Assembly: GCA_016744335.1 (NCBI GenBank)
Contig: JADGEO010000023.1
Span: 1-57,589 of the forward strand
Length of the DNA stretch: 57,589 bases
Origin: Anaerolineales bacterium
GTDB taxonomy: Bacteria; Chloroflexota; Anaerolineae; Anaerolineales; Villigracilaceae
Direction of reading: 5' to 3'
A program made the translations under genes and the position numbers. Below, piece after piece: positions 26,925-36,057 of the stretch. Below the pieces are notes generated by a model that worked only from the letters and a program-made list of their open reading frames with translations, was not told the DNA's origin and searched no databases. Positions within the stretch are counted from its first letter, which is position 1. Every line of letters begins with the position of its first letter.

Positions 26925-27494
26925 CTATTTTACCTTCCCTAAGATGGTCAGATAGCCATCACCAATGACGATTTTCTCAATCCGAAAACCAGTTGCCACA
27001 GGTCCAACTGCGCCAGTATAGGCTTCTTTCAAGGTTGCAGTAAGACTGCTCGATAGCGTTTCAGGTACAGGCAAAGGACCAAAATCTGCCGATTCGATGT
27101 GCATATCGGGTTGCCCGTGTTCGTCAACCAACATCAGAATGACGGCTTTTATTGTGGCAGTGAGATACCCTTGTGTAGCTTTTCCGTAGACGGTCATTTT
27201 TCCATCACGCAGAAGAACCTGAGGTTCGGTAAAGAAAGGGTCTTCTTCACTTTCAAACTTTTGGCTAAGCAAAGATGAAAGTTGAGACTCGGTGAAGGTG
27301 ATAATGATAGGACCGCCTTCAGCACCCGCCTCAAACGCGGCTTTAATTTGCACCTCCATATCTTCGACTATGGCAGGCGAAACAGGGATATTTGTTTCAG
27401 GATATTCAGGTCCGCCAGCACTCATTGTGCAGGCTAAAATTGTTAATAATAGAAACAGAAGTATAAAAATCTTTTTATTTAGCATATTTTTCAC
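26925..27494 (-). CDS. lipoprotein of unknown function
   Basis: A 189-residue protein with a signal peptide and lipobox ILAC (Cys22). The mature region is beta-rich with a helix: IIITFTESQLSSLL, VLLRDGKMTVYGKA and IVIGDGYLTILGKVK. This pattern of a strand-loop with F-TE-QL and repeated short strands resembles lipid-binding tubular domains of the LmeA/YpmS kind, but that is a structural guess. It sits 18 nt from the G5 lipoprotein and is divergent from scpB with only 34 bp between them, where a TATAAT in the minus direction overlaps the scpB leader. Confidence 0.65.
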   Translation of the reverse strand: MKNMLNKKIFILLFLLLTILACTMSAGGPEYPETNIPVSPAIVEDMEVQIKAAFEAGAEGGPIIITFTESQLSSLLSQKFESEEDPFFTEPQVLLRDGKMTVYGKATQGYLTATIKAVILMLVDEHGQPDMHIESADFGPLPVPETLSSSLTATLKEAYTGAVGPVATGFRIEKIVIGDGYLTILGKVK

Positions 27495-27528
27495 ATTTAG
27501 ATAATTAAATGAACGGAGTAATTATAGC

Positions 27529-28095
27529 ATGAGCGACTCTAAAAAACCTACAGAAATTTCGCCCTCAGCCAAGTTAGAGGCATTACTTTTTGTAGCATCG
27601 GAACCTGTGCCGCAGACTCAGCTGGGCACCGCGCTAGATTTAACACCCGCAAAATTACGGGACCTTTTGGACGAACTGGACGCGATCCTCGCGGCCCGCG
27701 GCTTGCGGATTCAGATCCAGCGCGGACGCGTGCAGTTGACAACCGCGCCCGAACTTGCCGAACTGATACAGGATTTCTTAAACCTAGACGCTACAACTCG
27801 CCTTAGCCCTGCCGCGTTGGAGGCTCTTTCTATTATTGCCTATCAACAACCCGTAACGCGCCCACAAGTGGACGCTATCCGTGGCGTGAACAGCGACGGG
27901 GTGATGCGTTCTCTTTTGAGCAAAGGGCTGATCGAAGAAGGCGGTCGCGCCGAAGGACCCGGACGCCCGATTTTATATGGCACTACCCCAGAGTTTTTGC
28001 AACATTTTGGGCTAGATTCTCTCTCGTTATTACCCGATTTAGATATTTCAGTGATCAAAGAAAGTAAAGAAAAACAGGAAATATTGAAGTCGTAA
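27529..28095 (+). CDS. scpB: segregation and condensation protein B
   Basis: A 188-residue protein with two winged-helix domains. The N-terminal LEALLFVASEPVPQTQL and the middle LSPAALEALSIIAYQQPVTR with IRGVNSDGVMRSLLSKGLI are diagnostic of ScpB. It forms the kleisin-kite complex with ScpA and SMC for chromosome segregation. GGAG precedes ATG. scpA is not in the window. The middle of the gene is distinctly GC-richer than its surroundings. Confidence 0.95.
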   Translation: MSDSKKPTEISPSAKLEALLFVASEPVPQTQLGTALDLTPAKLRDLLDELDAILAARGLRIQIQRGRVQLTTAPELAELIQDFLNLDATTRLSPAALEALSIIAYQQPVTRPQVDAIRGVNSDGVMRSLLSKGLIEEGGRAEGPGRPILYGTTPEFLQHFGLDSLSLLPDLDISVIKESKEKQEILKS

Positions 28096-28111
28096 CGTTT
28101 AAATTTTAAGG

Positions 28112-28132
28112 CTTGAGGTTTAAAGCCTCAAG
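28112..28132. repeat. small hairpin with TTTAAA centre
   Basis: CTTGAGG and CCTCAAG arms around TTTAAAG, with a G-U pair extending the stem. It lies 16 nt past the scpB stop, again just downstream of a gene. No long T-run follows. Confidence 0.6.
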
Positions 28133-28161
28133 TTTAAAGTCTCATTACAAGGAATTTTATT

Positions 28162-29679
28162 ATGAAGAAACCAGTTGTTTTAATTATTATGGATGGATGG
28201 GGAATTCGCTTTGCAAAAGAAGGGAATGCCGTTGTGCAAGGGCGTAGCCCCAATTACGATTCTTTTTTCGAGAATTATGAAGCATCTATTTTAGATGCTT
28301 CTGGTGAAGAAGTTGGCTTGCAAGCGGGGCAAATGGGGAACTCAGAAGTAGGGCATCTCAATATCGGCGCGGGACGGATTGTGCGTCAGAGTATTTCACG
28401 CATTAATCATTCTATAGAAAATAAAGAATTAGAAAATATGCCTTTATTGTTGGATGAATTACAACGGTGTCGTGAAAATGGAAAGACATTTCATCTCATC
28501 GGTTTGATGGGACCGGGTGGCGTTCATAGTCATACTGACCATTTGTTAGCATTTATTGATATTGCTGAAGCAAATGGTGTTGTTCCTGCTCTGCATCTAA
28601 TTACCGATGGCAGAGATACCCCACCGCGCAGCACCAAAGAATTTTATAGTGAAGTTGGCGCAAAAATTGATGCTGGTAAAGCAAATCTTGCTACTGCGGG
28701 CGGACGTTATTATTATATGGATCGTGATACTCGTTGGGAAAGAACCGCGCAAGCCTATAACGTGATGCTTGGCAACACAGAACGCAAATCTAACTCATTT
28801 TTAGATGTCATCTCTACTGGGTACGCTGATGGGCTGAATGACGAGTTTATTCTTCCAACTTTAATCAATAAAGATTTAGCCGTTAAAGATGGCGATAGTC
28901 TTCTTTTCTTTAATTTTCGTGCCGACAGGATGCGGCAGATTGTTAAAGTTTTCTCTGGGGCAGAGATTGATGATTTCCCCGCCGAGAGAGGTGTGAAAGA
29001 TTTATCTATTTTGACAATGACGCAATACGAAAGTGGTTTAGATGCAGAAGTTTTGTTCCCGCCGCAGAATGTGATTAATCCCCTTGCAAAGGTCATCAGT
29101 GACGCAGGTATGAGGCAATATCACATCGCAGAAACAGAGAAATACGCTCATGTTACTTATTTCTTCAACGGCGGCGATGAAGTCCAATTTGAGGGCGAAG
29201 AGCGTGTGGTTATCCCCTCCCCGAAAGTAGAAACTTATGATATGCAACCTGAGATGAATGCCCGAAAAGTAGCAGATATGCTTATTGAGAGAATCAAAAC
29301 AGGTACAGACGATTTCTTGCTCGTCAATTTTGCAAATACTGATATGGTTGGGCATTCAGGAAAATTGGCAGCAACGATTAAAGCAGTTGAAGCCGTTGAC
29401 GAGTGCGTGGGCGAAGTTGTTGAGGCTGTCCTTGAAAGAGATGGCGTTGCGCTGTTGACTGCCGATCATGGCAATTCGGAATTAATGGTTGATTTCATCA
29501 GTGGGCAACCGCATACTTATCATACGATGAGTCCCGTGCCTTTTATTGTGATTAAAGCAGAAGCACAGAAGGTGAACCCGCGTGGGATATTGGCGGATAT
29601 TGCTCCAACAGTTTTAGATTTATTGGGCTTGGATCTTCCGGATGAGTTTGAGCGCGAGAGTTTGATTTTGAAAGAATAA
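28162..29679 (+). CDS. gpmI: 2,3-bisphosphoglycerate-independent phosphoglycerate mutase
   Basis: A 505-residue glycolytic enzyme converting 3- to 2-phosphoglycerate. IIMDGWG (metal Asp11), QMGNSEVGHLNIGAGR with nucleophile Ser61, the phosphatase-side GGVHSHTDHLL and LITDGRDTPPRS, and TADHGNSE near the C-terminus are all intact, as is FNFRADRMRQI. Length is normal for the manganese-dependent family. The ATG is preceded by AAGGAA at about 7 nt. Confidence 0.97.
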   Translation: MKKPVVLIIMDGWGIRFAKEGNAVVQGRSPNYDSFFENYEASILDASGEEVGLQAGQMGNSEVGHLNIGAGRIVRQSISRINHSIENKELENMPLLLDELQRCRENGKTFHLIGLMGPGGVHSHTDHLLAFIDIAEANGVVPALHLITDGRDTPPRSTKEFYSEVGAKIDAGKANLATAGGRYYYMDRDTRWERTAQAYNVMLGNTERKSNSFLDVISTGYADGLNDEFILPTLINKDLAVKDGDSLLFFNFRADRMRQIVKVFSGAEIDDFPAERGVKDLSILTMTQYESGLDAEVLFPPQNVINPLAKVISDAGMRQYHIAETEKYAHVTYFFNGGDEVQFEGEERVVIPSPKVETYDMQPEMNARKVADMLIERIKTGTDDFLLVNFANTDMVGHSGKLAATIKAVEAVDECVGEVVEAVLERDGVALLTADHGNSELMVDFISGQPHTYHTMSPVPFIVIKAEAQKVNPRGILADIAPTVLDLLGLDLPDEFERESLILKE

Positions 29680-29877
29680 GGAAGGCAACAATCACATATC
29701 GTGAAGTCTAAGACAAGAAGGATTACGCTAGAAAAAATGCTAGGCAAGGGCACTCAAGTTAAAATTACGCGCGGCGCGGTCTTCCATATCTCAAGAATTT
29801 CAATTAAAAACTTGTGATAAACTTGCCAAATACTGAAGATTTGAAAAACTATATTTCTCTAAGAAAAGGAAACTAAA
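29680..29877. other. 198-bp intergenic region with nothing recognised
   Basis: Between gpmI and the first acyltransferase. A 26-codon frame occurs at about 29736-29816 but lacks a ribosome site, and no terminator-like stem was found. AAAGGAAAC just before 29878 is the acyltransferase ribosome site. Confidence 0.4.
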
Positions 29878-30492
29878 ATGGATTTTATATCAGTAGCACT
29901 CAGCTATTTGTGGCAAAAATCTGCAGAATATACCTTGAAAATTTTAGGCTGGAATTTGGTAGCAGAGCTTCCTCCTGTTCAAAAATATCTTATGGTGGGT
30001 GCACATCACACATCTAATTGGGACTTTCCGCTTATTTTACTCATGATGGCGGGGCTTGGGTTGCGACTGCACTGGGTAGGTAAAGACTCCCTTTTTAAGG
30101 GACCAAAAGGAAGTGTTTTTCGTTGGTTGGGCGGTGTTCCTGTTGAGCGTGGTGCCAAGAAGAATTTTGTTGCGCAGATGGTTGATAGGTATAACGAGCG
30201 AAATAAAATGGTTATCGTAATTTCACCTGAAGGGACACGGTACGAATCGGATCATTGGAAAACGGGCTTTTATCATATTGCGCAAGGCGCAAAAATTCCT
30301 ATTGCAATGGGGTTTTTAGATTACGAGAAGAAAACCTTAGGTATTGGTGGCTATTTTTATCCCACAGGAGATATGGAAGCAGATTTGTCTATTTTGCAAA
30401 ACTTTTATAGTGAAAAAGTTGGCAAGAATCCGCATCAGCAGGGAAAAATTCGTTTTTTGCCTAAGAGAGCAAAAGAAAGAGCCCAAAGTTGA
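29878..30492 (+). CDS. PlsC-like acyltransferase, copy 1
   Basis: A 204-residue protein with GAHHTSNWDFP, a version of the Hx4D/N motif of glycerophosphate acyltransferases where the catalytic His and Asp fit HHTSNWD, and later ISPEGTRYESDHWKTG matching the EGTR substrate motif. These enzymes acylate lysophosphatidate or similar lipids at the membrane. The small size and WKTGFYHIA form resemble a short acyltransferase subgroup. It overlaps copy 2 by 4 nt. Confidence 0.85.
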   Translation: MDFISVALSYLWQKSAEYTLKILGWNLVAELPPVQKYLMVGAHHTSNWDFPLILLMMAGLGLRLHWVGKDSLFKGPKGSVFRWLGGVPVERGAKKNFVAQMVDRYNERNKMVIVISPEGTRYESDHWKTGFYHIAQGAKIPIAMGFLDYEKKTLGIGGYFYPTGDMEADLSILQNFYSEKVGKNPHQQGKIRFLPKRAKERAQS

Positions 30493-31079
30493 AAGGGGGG
30501 AGAAAGTATTGGTGGCAATCATTAGCTCTATTTGTTTTAAAATTGATAGGGTGGGAGTTGGTGGATAAAACCCCAGTTGGAAAAAAATATGTGCTGATTG
30601 GTGCACCGCACACCAGCAATTGGGATTGGTTTTTTGCGCTCTTGGTGATGATGGGATTAGGTATAAAGCCACGTTGGGTTGGCAAAGACTCTCTTTTTCG
30701 CGGCATAATGGGTCCTATTATGCGCTGGACGGGAGGTATTTCAGTAGAGCGTGGTGCACGTAAAAATTTCGTAGGTCAAATTATAGATATTTACGATGCG
30801 AGAGAAAATTTGGTTATTGCCCTTGCGCCTGAAGGGACACGAAAATATGTAGACCACTGGAAATCAGGTTTTTATCATATCGCTCAAGGCGCACAAGTTC
30901 CTGTAGCCATGGGATTTGTTAACTTTGAAGAAAAAAAATGTGGCGTTGGCGGATGTTTTATCCCTTCTGGTAATTTAGATGAGGATATGAAAATTTTACA
31001 AGAGTTTTATACCAAAAAGACAAGGGGAAGGTTTCTCGAACAGCAAGCGCAGATACGTTTTAAAAATAAAGCTAAATAA
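30489..31079 (+). CDS. PlsC-like acyltransferase, copy 2
   Basis: A 196-residue paralogue of the preceding protein with the same motifs (GAPHTSNWDWF, LAPEGTRKYVDHWKSG). The start is a TTG that overlaps the stop of copy 1 (TTGA), with GAAAGAG upstream; no ATG lies near. The pair is a tandem duplication in one transcript. Copy 2 begins directly at its N-terminal hydrophobic helix, while copy 1 has a few more leading residues. A terminator follows. Confidence 0.83.
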   Translation: MKGGRKYWWQSLALFVLKLIGWELVDKTPVGKKYVLIGAPHTSNWDWFFALLVMMGLGIKPRWVGKDSLFRGIMGPIMRWTGGISVERGARKNFVGQIIDIYDARENLVIALAPEGTRKYVDHWKSGFYHIAQGAQVPVAMGFVNFEEKKCGVGGCFIPSGNLDEDMKILQEFYTKKTRGRFLEQQAQIRFKNKAK

Positions 31080-31110
31080 AAAAAGCCCTGCATTTGCAGG
31101 GCTTTTTTTA
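31078..31110. terminator. bidirectional intrinsic terminator
   Basis: A-run, stem GCCCTGCA / TGCAGGGC with a 2-nt TT loop, then a run of T. It lies between the convergent acyltransferase and glutaredoxin genes and partly touches the 3' end of the latter. Confidence 0.9.
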
Positions 31111-31368
31111 TGAAATCTTTGTGCGCAATTCTTTTGTCGATGGTTCTACTAGCACCGCGCCATCGGGGAAAATAATCGTAGGCACAACCCTCGCCCCATT
31201 ATTTACCTTCATCACAAATTCGCGCCCTTGCTCGTCTTTGTCAACATCGATATCAAGATAATCGACTCCCATTTTGTCTAAAAATTTCTTTGCCCGCTTA
31301 CAATCGCCGCACCAAGTGGTGCTATACATAATAATTTTTGAAGGGGTCATACTATATAAATCAGACAT
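31108..31368 (-). CDS. glutaredoxin-like protein (mycoredoxin type)
   Basis: An 86-residue thioredoxin fold with active site TWCGDC (Cys20 and Cys23) and the cis-Pro region VVPTIIFPDG. The CGDC form and short length match Mrx1-like glutaredoxins of Actinobacteria and Chloroflexi that reduce mixed disulfides with low-molecular thiols. No partner reductase is near. AAGGAG lies before ATG. A monocistronic unit ended by the terminator at 31078-31110. Confidence 0.87.
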   Translation of the reverse strand: MSDLYSMTPSKIIMYSTTWCGDCKRAKKFLDKMGVDYLDIDVDKDEQGREFVMKVNNGARVVPTIIFPDGAVLVEPSTKELRTKIS

Positions 31369-31538
31369 TTTCTAACTCCTTTTTTGGTTGGCTGGATATG
31401 ATTATCAGAACCTTCTAAAAAACGGGGTTCTGTGAATGAACTTAATAGTGGTGGATGGCAAACTCCCCGCCTCGCACGTAAACTTAGACTTGTTTGCCCA
31501 CAAAAAACTTACTCTTTGGCGTCAACTTGAGATTTGTT
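31369..31538. other. 170-bp intergenic region with a weak hairpin
   Basis: Apart from the glutaredoxin ribosome site it holds a hairpin with 7-bp arms CAGAACC / GGTTCTG (about 31406-31432). No gene or terminator was found. Confidence 0.4.
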
Positions 31539-32171
31539 CTATTTCCTCACAGCGATGCTTATGGCTTCTATAATATCATTTTTCTTTATAGTGCCCTCTC
31601 GCAAAATCTTCACATCTTTTCCTGTACAATCCACCACTGTAGATGGAATCCCGCCCGAAGAAGTGCCGCCATCTAAAATTAGTGGTAATTTGCCTTTTAG
31701 TTGTGCGTAAACTTCTTTTGCGCTAACAGGGCTATTTTCTCCAGAGATATTTGCAGATGTAACTGCCATAGGACCCGCGGCGCGCAATAAGGCTCTTGTA
31801 AAATCATGGTCGGGGATGCGAAGACCAACTGTGTCTAAAGAAGATACTGCGTTAGGGATATCGGAGTGTTTAGGCAAAATAAGCGTTAATGCACCAGGTA
31901 GAAATGCTTTTGCCAATTTGATCGCGATTTCGGGGATATTTATGGCAACTTTTTCAAAATCTTTACTATCAGCCAATAAAATAGGAAGTGCTTTATCAGG
32001 CGGCCGTTCTTTTGCCGCATAAATTTTTGCCGCGCCATCTGCGTTAAAAGCGAGGGTGCCAATCCCGTAAACGGTGTCGGTAGGAAAGGCGATAAGTTCT
32101 CCCGCGCGGAGAAGTTTTAGCGCGGTGGGGAGCGCGTCTGGTGATGATGTGGGGATTATTTTTGTTTGCAT
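31539..32171 (-). CDS. threonylcarbamoyl-AMP synthase (Sua5/YrdC/TsaC)
   Basis: A 210-residue YrdC-domain protein with FPTDTVYGIG, KERPPDKALPIL and MAVTSANISGE, the signature positions for ATP and threonine binding. It makes threonylcarbamoyl-AMP for the t6A modification of tRNA. It lacks the C-terminal Sua5 domain, so it is the short TsaC type. It lies 20 nt behind prmC in the same transcript, a common pairing. Confidence 0.92.
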   Translation of the reverse strand: MQTKIIPTSSPDALPTALKLLRAGELIAFPTDTVYGIGTLAFNADGAAKIYAAKERPPDKALPILLADSKDFEKVAINIPEIAIKLAKAFLPGALTLILPKHSDIPNAVSSLDTVGLRIPDHDFTRALLRAAGPMAVTSANISGENSPVSAKEVYAQLKGKLPLILDGGTSSGGIPSTVVDCTGKDVKILREGTIKKNDIIEAISIAVRK

Positions 32172-32191
32172 TGTTTTATGAGTAAAACTTC

Positions 32192-33001
32192 TTAGCTTTG
32201 TATAATGATAAACCTATCTCTTTTCGATAAATCTTGTACTAAATCATTTTTTGCTTTGGGGAAAAACTCATTTGCCAATGCTAACGCGCCTTGCCCATGT
32301 GAAGAATCAATCTCTAGCATAATTGCCCCTTTTGGGGCAAGGTGGTGTGGTGCATCTTTGAGCAATCGGCGGATTATGTTTAGCCCATCGAAACCGCCGT
32401 CTAGGGCGAGGGTGGGTTCGCGAGTGTAGACATCGAGGGTTTCTAGGGTGGCGGTGGGGATGTAGGGTAAGTTTGCGACAATCAAATTGAAGGGTTGGCA
32501 GTCGAGGTTAGAAAATAGGTCGCTTTGGATGAAGGTGATTTCTACTTTGTGCCTTTGCGCGTTTTGGCGGGCGATGTTGAGGGCAGAAGATGATATATCA
32601 ACGCCAACCACGTTTAGGTCACGTGCGTTCCTTGCTAGGGAAATGGGAATACAGCCTGAGCCTGTCCCCACGTCTAGGACGTGGGGTGCATTGTTTGCGC
32701 GTAGCCAATCTAGTGCGTGCTCAACTAATTCTTCAGTTTCAGGACGGGGAATTAGCACCGTGTTTGAGATATGGAATTCCAGTCCAAAAAATTCCCAGTG
32801 ACCGATGATATAGGGCAGGGGGATATTATTTTTGAGTTTTGCGAGGGCGTTCTCTAGCTTTTTTTCTTCAGTATCTGTAAGTTCCAGTTCTGGGTGCGCC
32901 AAAAGCATGGCTTTTGTTTTTTTTGTAATGTGGGCGAGCAAAACTTGGGCATCTAGAGAAGATTTGAGTTCTTTGGTGAGTTGGTTGAGGCGGGATGTCA
33001 T
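32192..33001 (-). CDS. prmC: release factor glutamine methyltransferase
   Basis: A 269-residue protein. The N-terminal helical domain ends in IPLPYIIGHWEFFGLEF, followed by SAM motif LDVGTGSGCIPISLA and motif IV VANLPYIPT, a variant of NPPY that still keeps Asn and Pro-Tyr. It methylates the GGQ glutamine of RF1/RF2. RF1 itself is at 50728, not adjacent as in many genomes. It overlaps the fusion gene at 32998 by 4 nt (ATGA) and precedes Sua5 by 20 nt. Confidence 0.94.
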   Translation of the reverse strand: MTSRLNQLTKELKSSLDAQVLLAHITKKTKAMLLAHPELELTDTEEKKLENALAKLKNNIPLPYIIGHWEFFGLEFHISNTVLIPRPETEELVEHALDWLRANNAPHVLDVGTGSGCIPISLARNARDLNVVGVDISSSALNIARQNAQRHKVEITFIQSDLFSNLDCQPFNLIVANLPYIPTATLETLDVYTREPTLALDGGFDGLNIIRRLLKDAPHHLAPKGAIMLEIDSSHGQGALALANEFFPKAKNDLVQDLSKRDRFIIIQS

Positions 33002-35820
33002 TTTTTTAGTTTGCCAAGTAATTCTCCGTACACTTCTAGCATTTCGTAATACGGCAAAATGCTGGGGATATAGTGCCGTTCTTCATTTGAGTGTGGTCCG
33101 ATTCCGCTTTGACCCCAGACTACGCCTTGTCCATTGGGTGCAAAACGCGCCGATGTGCCAGGTAATTTGCGCTCAATGCGTGCGCTTTCACCAGAGACTT
33201 GTTCAACAGCCGCTATGAGTTCTTTTAGAGAGGGGTTGTTAGGGTCGCACGCTATGCCGCCTTCCATTGCACCGATGCGGATTTCTAGTCCGTTTTCTTC
33301 GCAATATGTGCTCGCGTCCTTAATCAATCCACCCAAATCATCTTGGGGAATACTGCGAATTTCGATACCCAAAATCCCATAATCGGCGGTGATATTGTAG
33401 ACATCGGGCGTGCCGACCTGAATGAAGGGGAAGCGAACTTGCGACTGCCAGCCATCGGGGCTACTAAGGGTGAAGTACTGCTCGGATAGTTCTTGGATTT
33501 TGGTGCGGGCGAAAATAAGTTGCTCAGAAAGATCGGCGTGTGCGCCCGCTATGCCAGAATGACCTTTTTGCCCTCTGGCGACAATGTCGAAACGCATGGC
33601 ACCTCGATTTTCTGTACAAATTTCTCCGTAAAGGGCTTCACCTGTTGCTTCTGTTCGTTCTCCCGCGATAAATAGCGCAGGTTCATAGCCACTTTCTTCT
33701 TTGAGCAACGCTAAAATATGTGGTGTGCCCATTTTTTCACCTTCACCATTTTCTTCGTTGCCAATGAGCATGAGATTGATGGGTGGATATGGCGCGCCTT
33801 TTTTGAGCATGTCTTTCATCCAGACCATATAGGTAGCAACGACTGTTTTCATATCGCCTGCGCCGCGCCCCCAGAGATAATCACCTTCGACTTTGGGCTT
33901 GAATTGGCTCTCATCGGCTGGTTCAACCACATCAAAATGGCCGCTGAGCATAACGGGTGCTTCTTCGCCACCGGGGAAAGAAACTAGCATTGATGGGTAT
34001 TTTTCTTGGTCAAAGAAGCGCACATTTAAACCGCGGCTTTGCAGATAATCGTAAATAAATACACCTGCTCGATGCACTTCGTCTAGGCGTTCATTGGGGG
34101 AAGCGGTCACGGAAGGGATGCGCATTAGTCTGATGGATAAATCAACTATTTCATCTGTTTTGGTGTTGTATTCTTTGTTAATGAGATTCTCCTGTTGGGG
34201 GCTAAATCGAATGGGGGCTTGTCTATCTTTATGGGCGTGGCTACGAAGTTTATAGAGTACATCACCGAGGGTTTCGCTATCTTCGTGCCAGAGCGCCATG
34301 CCAGACGCAATTGTTTCAATTTCATCGGCTATCATTTTCTCAAAATCTGCCACGACTGCTTGAAAGACTTCGGGGGGGATAATTTTGCTATCGCCAATTT
34401 CGGCGCGGACTTTTTCTTTCATGCGTTCAGCCGTATTTGGTGCGCCAGCAATCATTTCTGTTAGGGGGCGCATATCTTCCCACTGACCCAATGCTTCGGC
34501 TAGGGGGCGTACTTCACTCAATGTCCAGCGCAAAAAGTCGCGCATTCCAATCGGTTTCCCAGTGAAGGGATTGGCTATCTCGGCTTCTAACCCTTGTTGC
34601 GCCGCAATAATCTCATTTTGGCGTGCCATCCGAATATCTTCACGGTCATACCTAAATGCTCGTGCAAATTCGGGGTCTGCGTATATGCGCATTGTCAGGA
34701 GATTCTTTAGGGTCATATTTGCAAGCTCAAGGTCAAGAGGGTTACCGCCATCGTCTGTTCGGATTTCGACCCGTGTCATGGGCAAATCAACACGAGCGAG
34801 CATATTCTGAAGCTCAATCTGCTTTGCCATATCATCCAAGGGTTGGGATTCTCCCGCCGCGTAAAGCCCACGCGAGTAGAGACCTTCTAATTCTCCGCTT
34901 GTGACTTCAATTAAACTTTCCACGCGCTCCTCAAGTGAACGAGCGCGAACAGGAATCCAGTTATTATTCCCAAATCGTACGCCACGTCGAACTAAATCGT
35001 AAGAAGCCTGAATATAATCCTCATGCGAGCGATAAATACCGGGAATATCTATATTGGCTGGTTTAGGGAAAATCTGACTGCGAAGAGAATTATTATCAGA
35101 CATCAAAACAACCGCTTTTCCATCACGCACGCCTGTTTCAAAAGGAGATGCCGCCGATGTAGCTACAAAAAGGGGCGCAAAAGCCCGCAAAATGCGCGTG
35201 GCAGTGATGTAGACATCATTTTTATAATTATCTAGCAAAAGTCCCGCTCGCTCAGAATCGGGAAGGTGCATAAAATCCCACATCAAAAGCGGCTCAGGGA
35301 GCGAGATGTTGGTATGGTTACCCGAAGTTGAAAGTGTATCGCCGTAGGTGTCTACACATTTTTGAATATAGCGTTGTTTCGTCAAATCCCACCCGCCAGG
35401 AATAGAATCATAAGTTACAGTTGTTTTATAAGGCAAATTTCCATGCCAAAGATGGAGCTTTTCTTCGTGCTCTAGTCCTGCACCATTCAGGGCGTTGATA
35501 ATTACACCTTGCAAAATGCGCCCCTCATAAATTGCGCCTCGTGCCGAATAATAAGGGTTTGTTCCCCACTCGATTTGCCACTGAAAAGCCTCCAAATCAC
35601 TCTGCCACAAAACGTTTTCAGGAACATATTTCTCGCGTAAATAATCTACAAAAGATTGCTTGCTTGGTCCTGACCCCACCGTGAGAAGCGGGCGCAAATC
35701 AGAATCTAAAAGAAATAGCTCCACCTCCAGCCCACAAGTCCCCTGTTTGGGATAATCTTGTCGAGCCGTTTCAATGGAAAGTTGATATTTTTTTGCAAAT
35801 TGGATTGGATCATAAGGCAT
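32998..35820 (-). CDS. fusion of a GCS2-like carboxylate-amine ligase and an M20 metallopeptidase
   Basis: A 940-residue protein. Residues 1-510 resemble the glutamate-cysteine ligase family 2/carboxylate-amine ligase fold: GLEVELFLLD with Glu32 and Glu34, SGNHTNISL (His169) and VEIRTDDGG. Residues 550-940 are a full M20 peptidase: GHFDVVEP (His628, Asp630), GAGDMKT (Asp656), GNEENGEGE (Glu689/690), AGERTEA (Glu721) and PHSNEERH (His910), so both metal ligand sets look complete. A Lys/Arg-rich linker joins them. The first half would make an amide or peptide bond with ATP and the second cut one. No signal peptide; cytoplasmic. It heads an operon with prmC and Sua5. Substrate unknown; an assembly join is unlikely since the frame is continuous. 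Confidence 0.82.
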   Translation of the reverse strand: MPYDPIQFAKKYQLSIETARQDYPKQGTCGLEVELFLLDSDLRPLLTVGSGPSKQSFVDYLREKYVPENVLWQSDLEAFQWQIEWGTNPYYSARGAIYEGRILQGVIINALNGAGLEHEEKLHLWHGNLPYKTTVTYDSIPGGWDLTKQRYIQKCVDTYGDTLSTSGNHTNISLPEPLLMWDFMHLPDSERAGLLLDNYKNDVYITATRILRAFAPLFVATSAASPFETGVRDGKAVVLMSDNNSLRSQIFPKPANIDIPGIYRSHEDYIQASYDLVRRGVRFGNNNWIPVRARSLEERVESLIEVTSGELEGLYSRGLYAAGESQPLDDMAKQIELQNMLARVDLPMTRVEIRTDDGGNPLDLELANMTLKNLLTMRIYADPEFARAFRYDREDIRMARQNEIIAAQQGLEAEIANPFTGKPIGMRDFLRWTLSEVRPLAEALGQWEDMRPLTEMIAGAPNTAERMKEKVRAEIGDSKIIPPEVFQAVVADFEKMIADEIETIASGMALWHEDSETLGDVLYKLRSHAHKDRQAPIRFSPQQENLINKEYNTKTDEIVDLSIRLMRIPSVTASPNERLDEVHRAGVFIYDYLQSRGLNVRFFDQEKYPSMLVSFPGGEEAPVMLSGHFDVVEPADESQFKPKVEGDYLWGRGAGDMKTVVATYMVWMKDMLKKGAPYPPINLMLIGNEENGEGEKMGTPHILALLKEESGYEPALFIAGERTEATGEALYGEICTENRGAMRFDIVARGQKGHSGIAGAHADLSEQLIFARTKIQELSEQYFTLSSPDGWQSQVRFPFIQVGTPDVYNITADYGILGIEIRSIPQDDLGGLIKDASTYCEENGLEIRIGAMEGGIACDPNNPSLKELIAAVEQVSGESARIERKLPGTSARFAPNGQGVVWGQSGIGPHSNEERHYIPSILPYYEMLEVYGELLGKLKK

Positions 35821-36057
35821 AATTTTTTCCTTTTTTGGATGAGGAGCTGATTAGTGCGTACTTCGACAGGTTCAGCATACATGTTTTTGGCTTGCTTTCG
35901 TCTAGTGGGCGTTTCTTTGACGTAGGCTTTTTTATGTGCCTATGCTGATATATAAATTTTACTCGTTAATTTTTATTTTTGACAAAGTTGTTTCATTCCG
36001 ATGTCTAGAGGAGAAAAAATGAGCAATATAGCTGTTTTAATAAAAAATATATCTATA

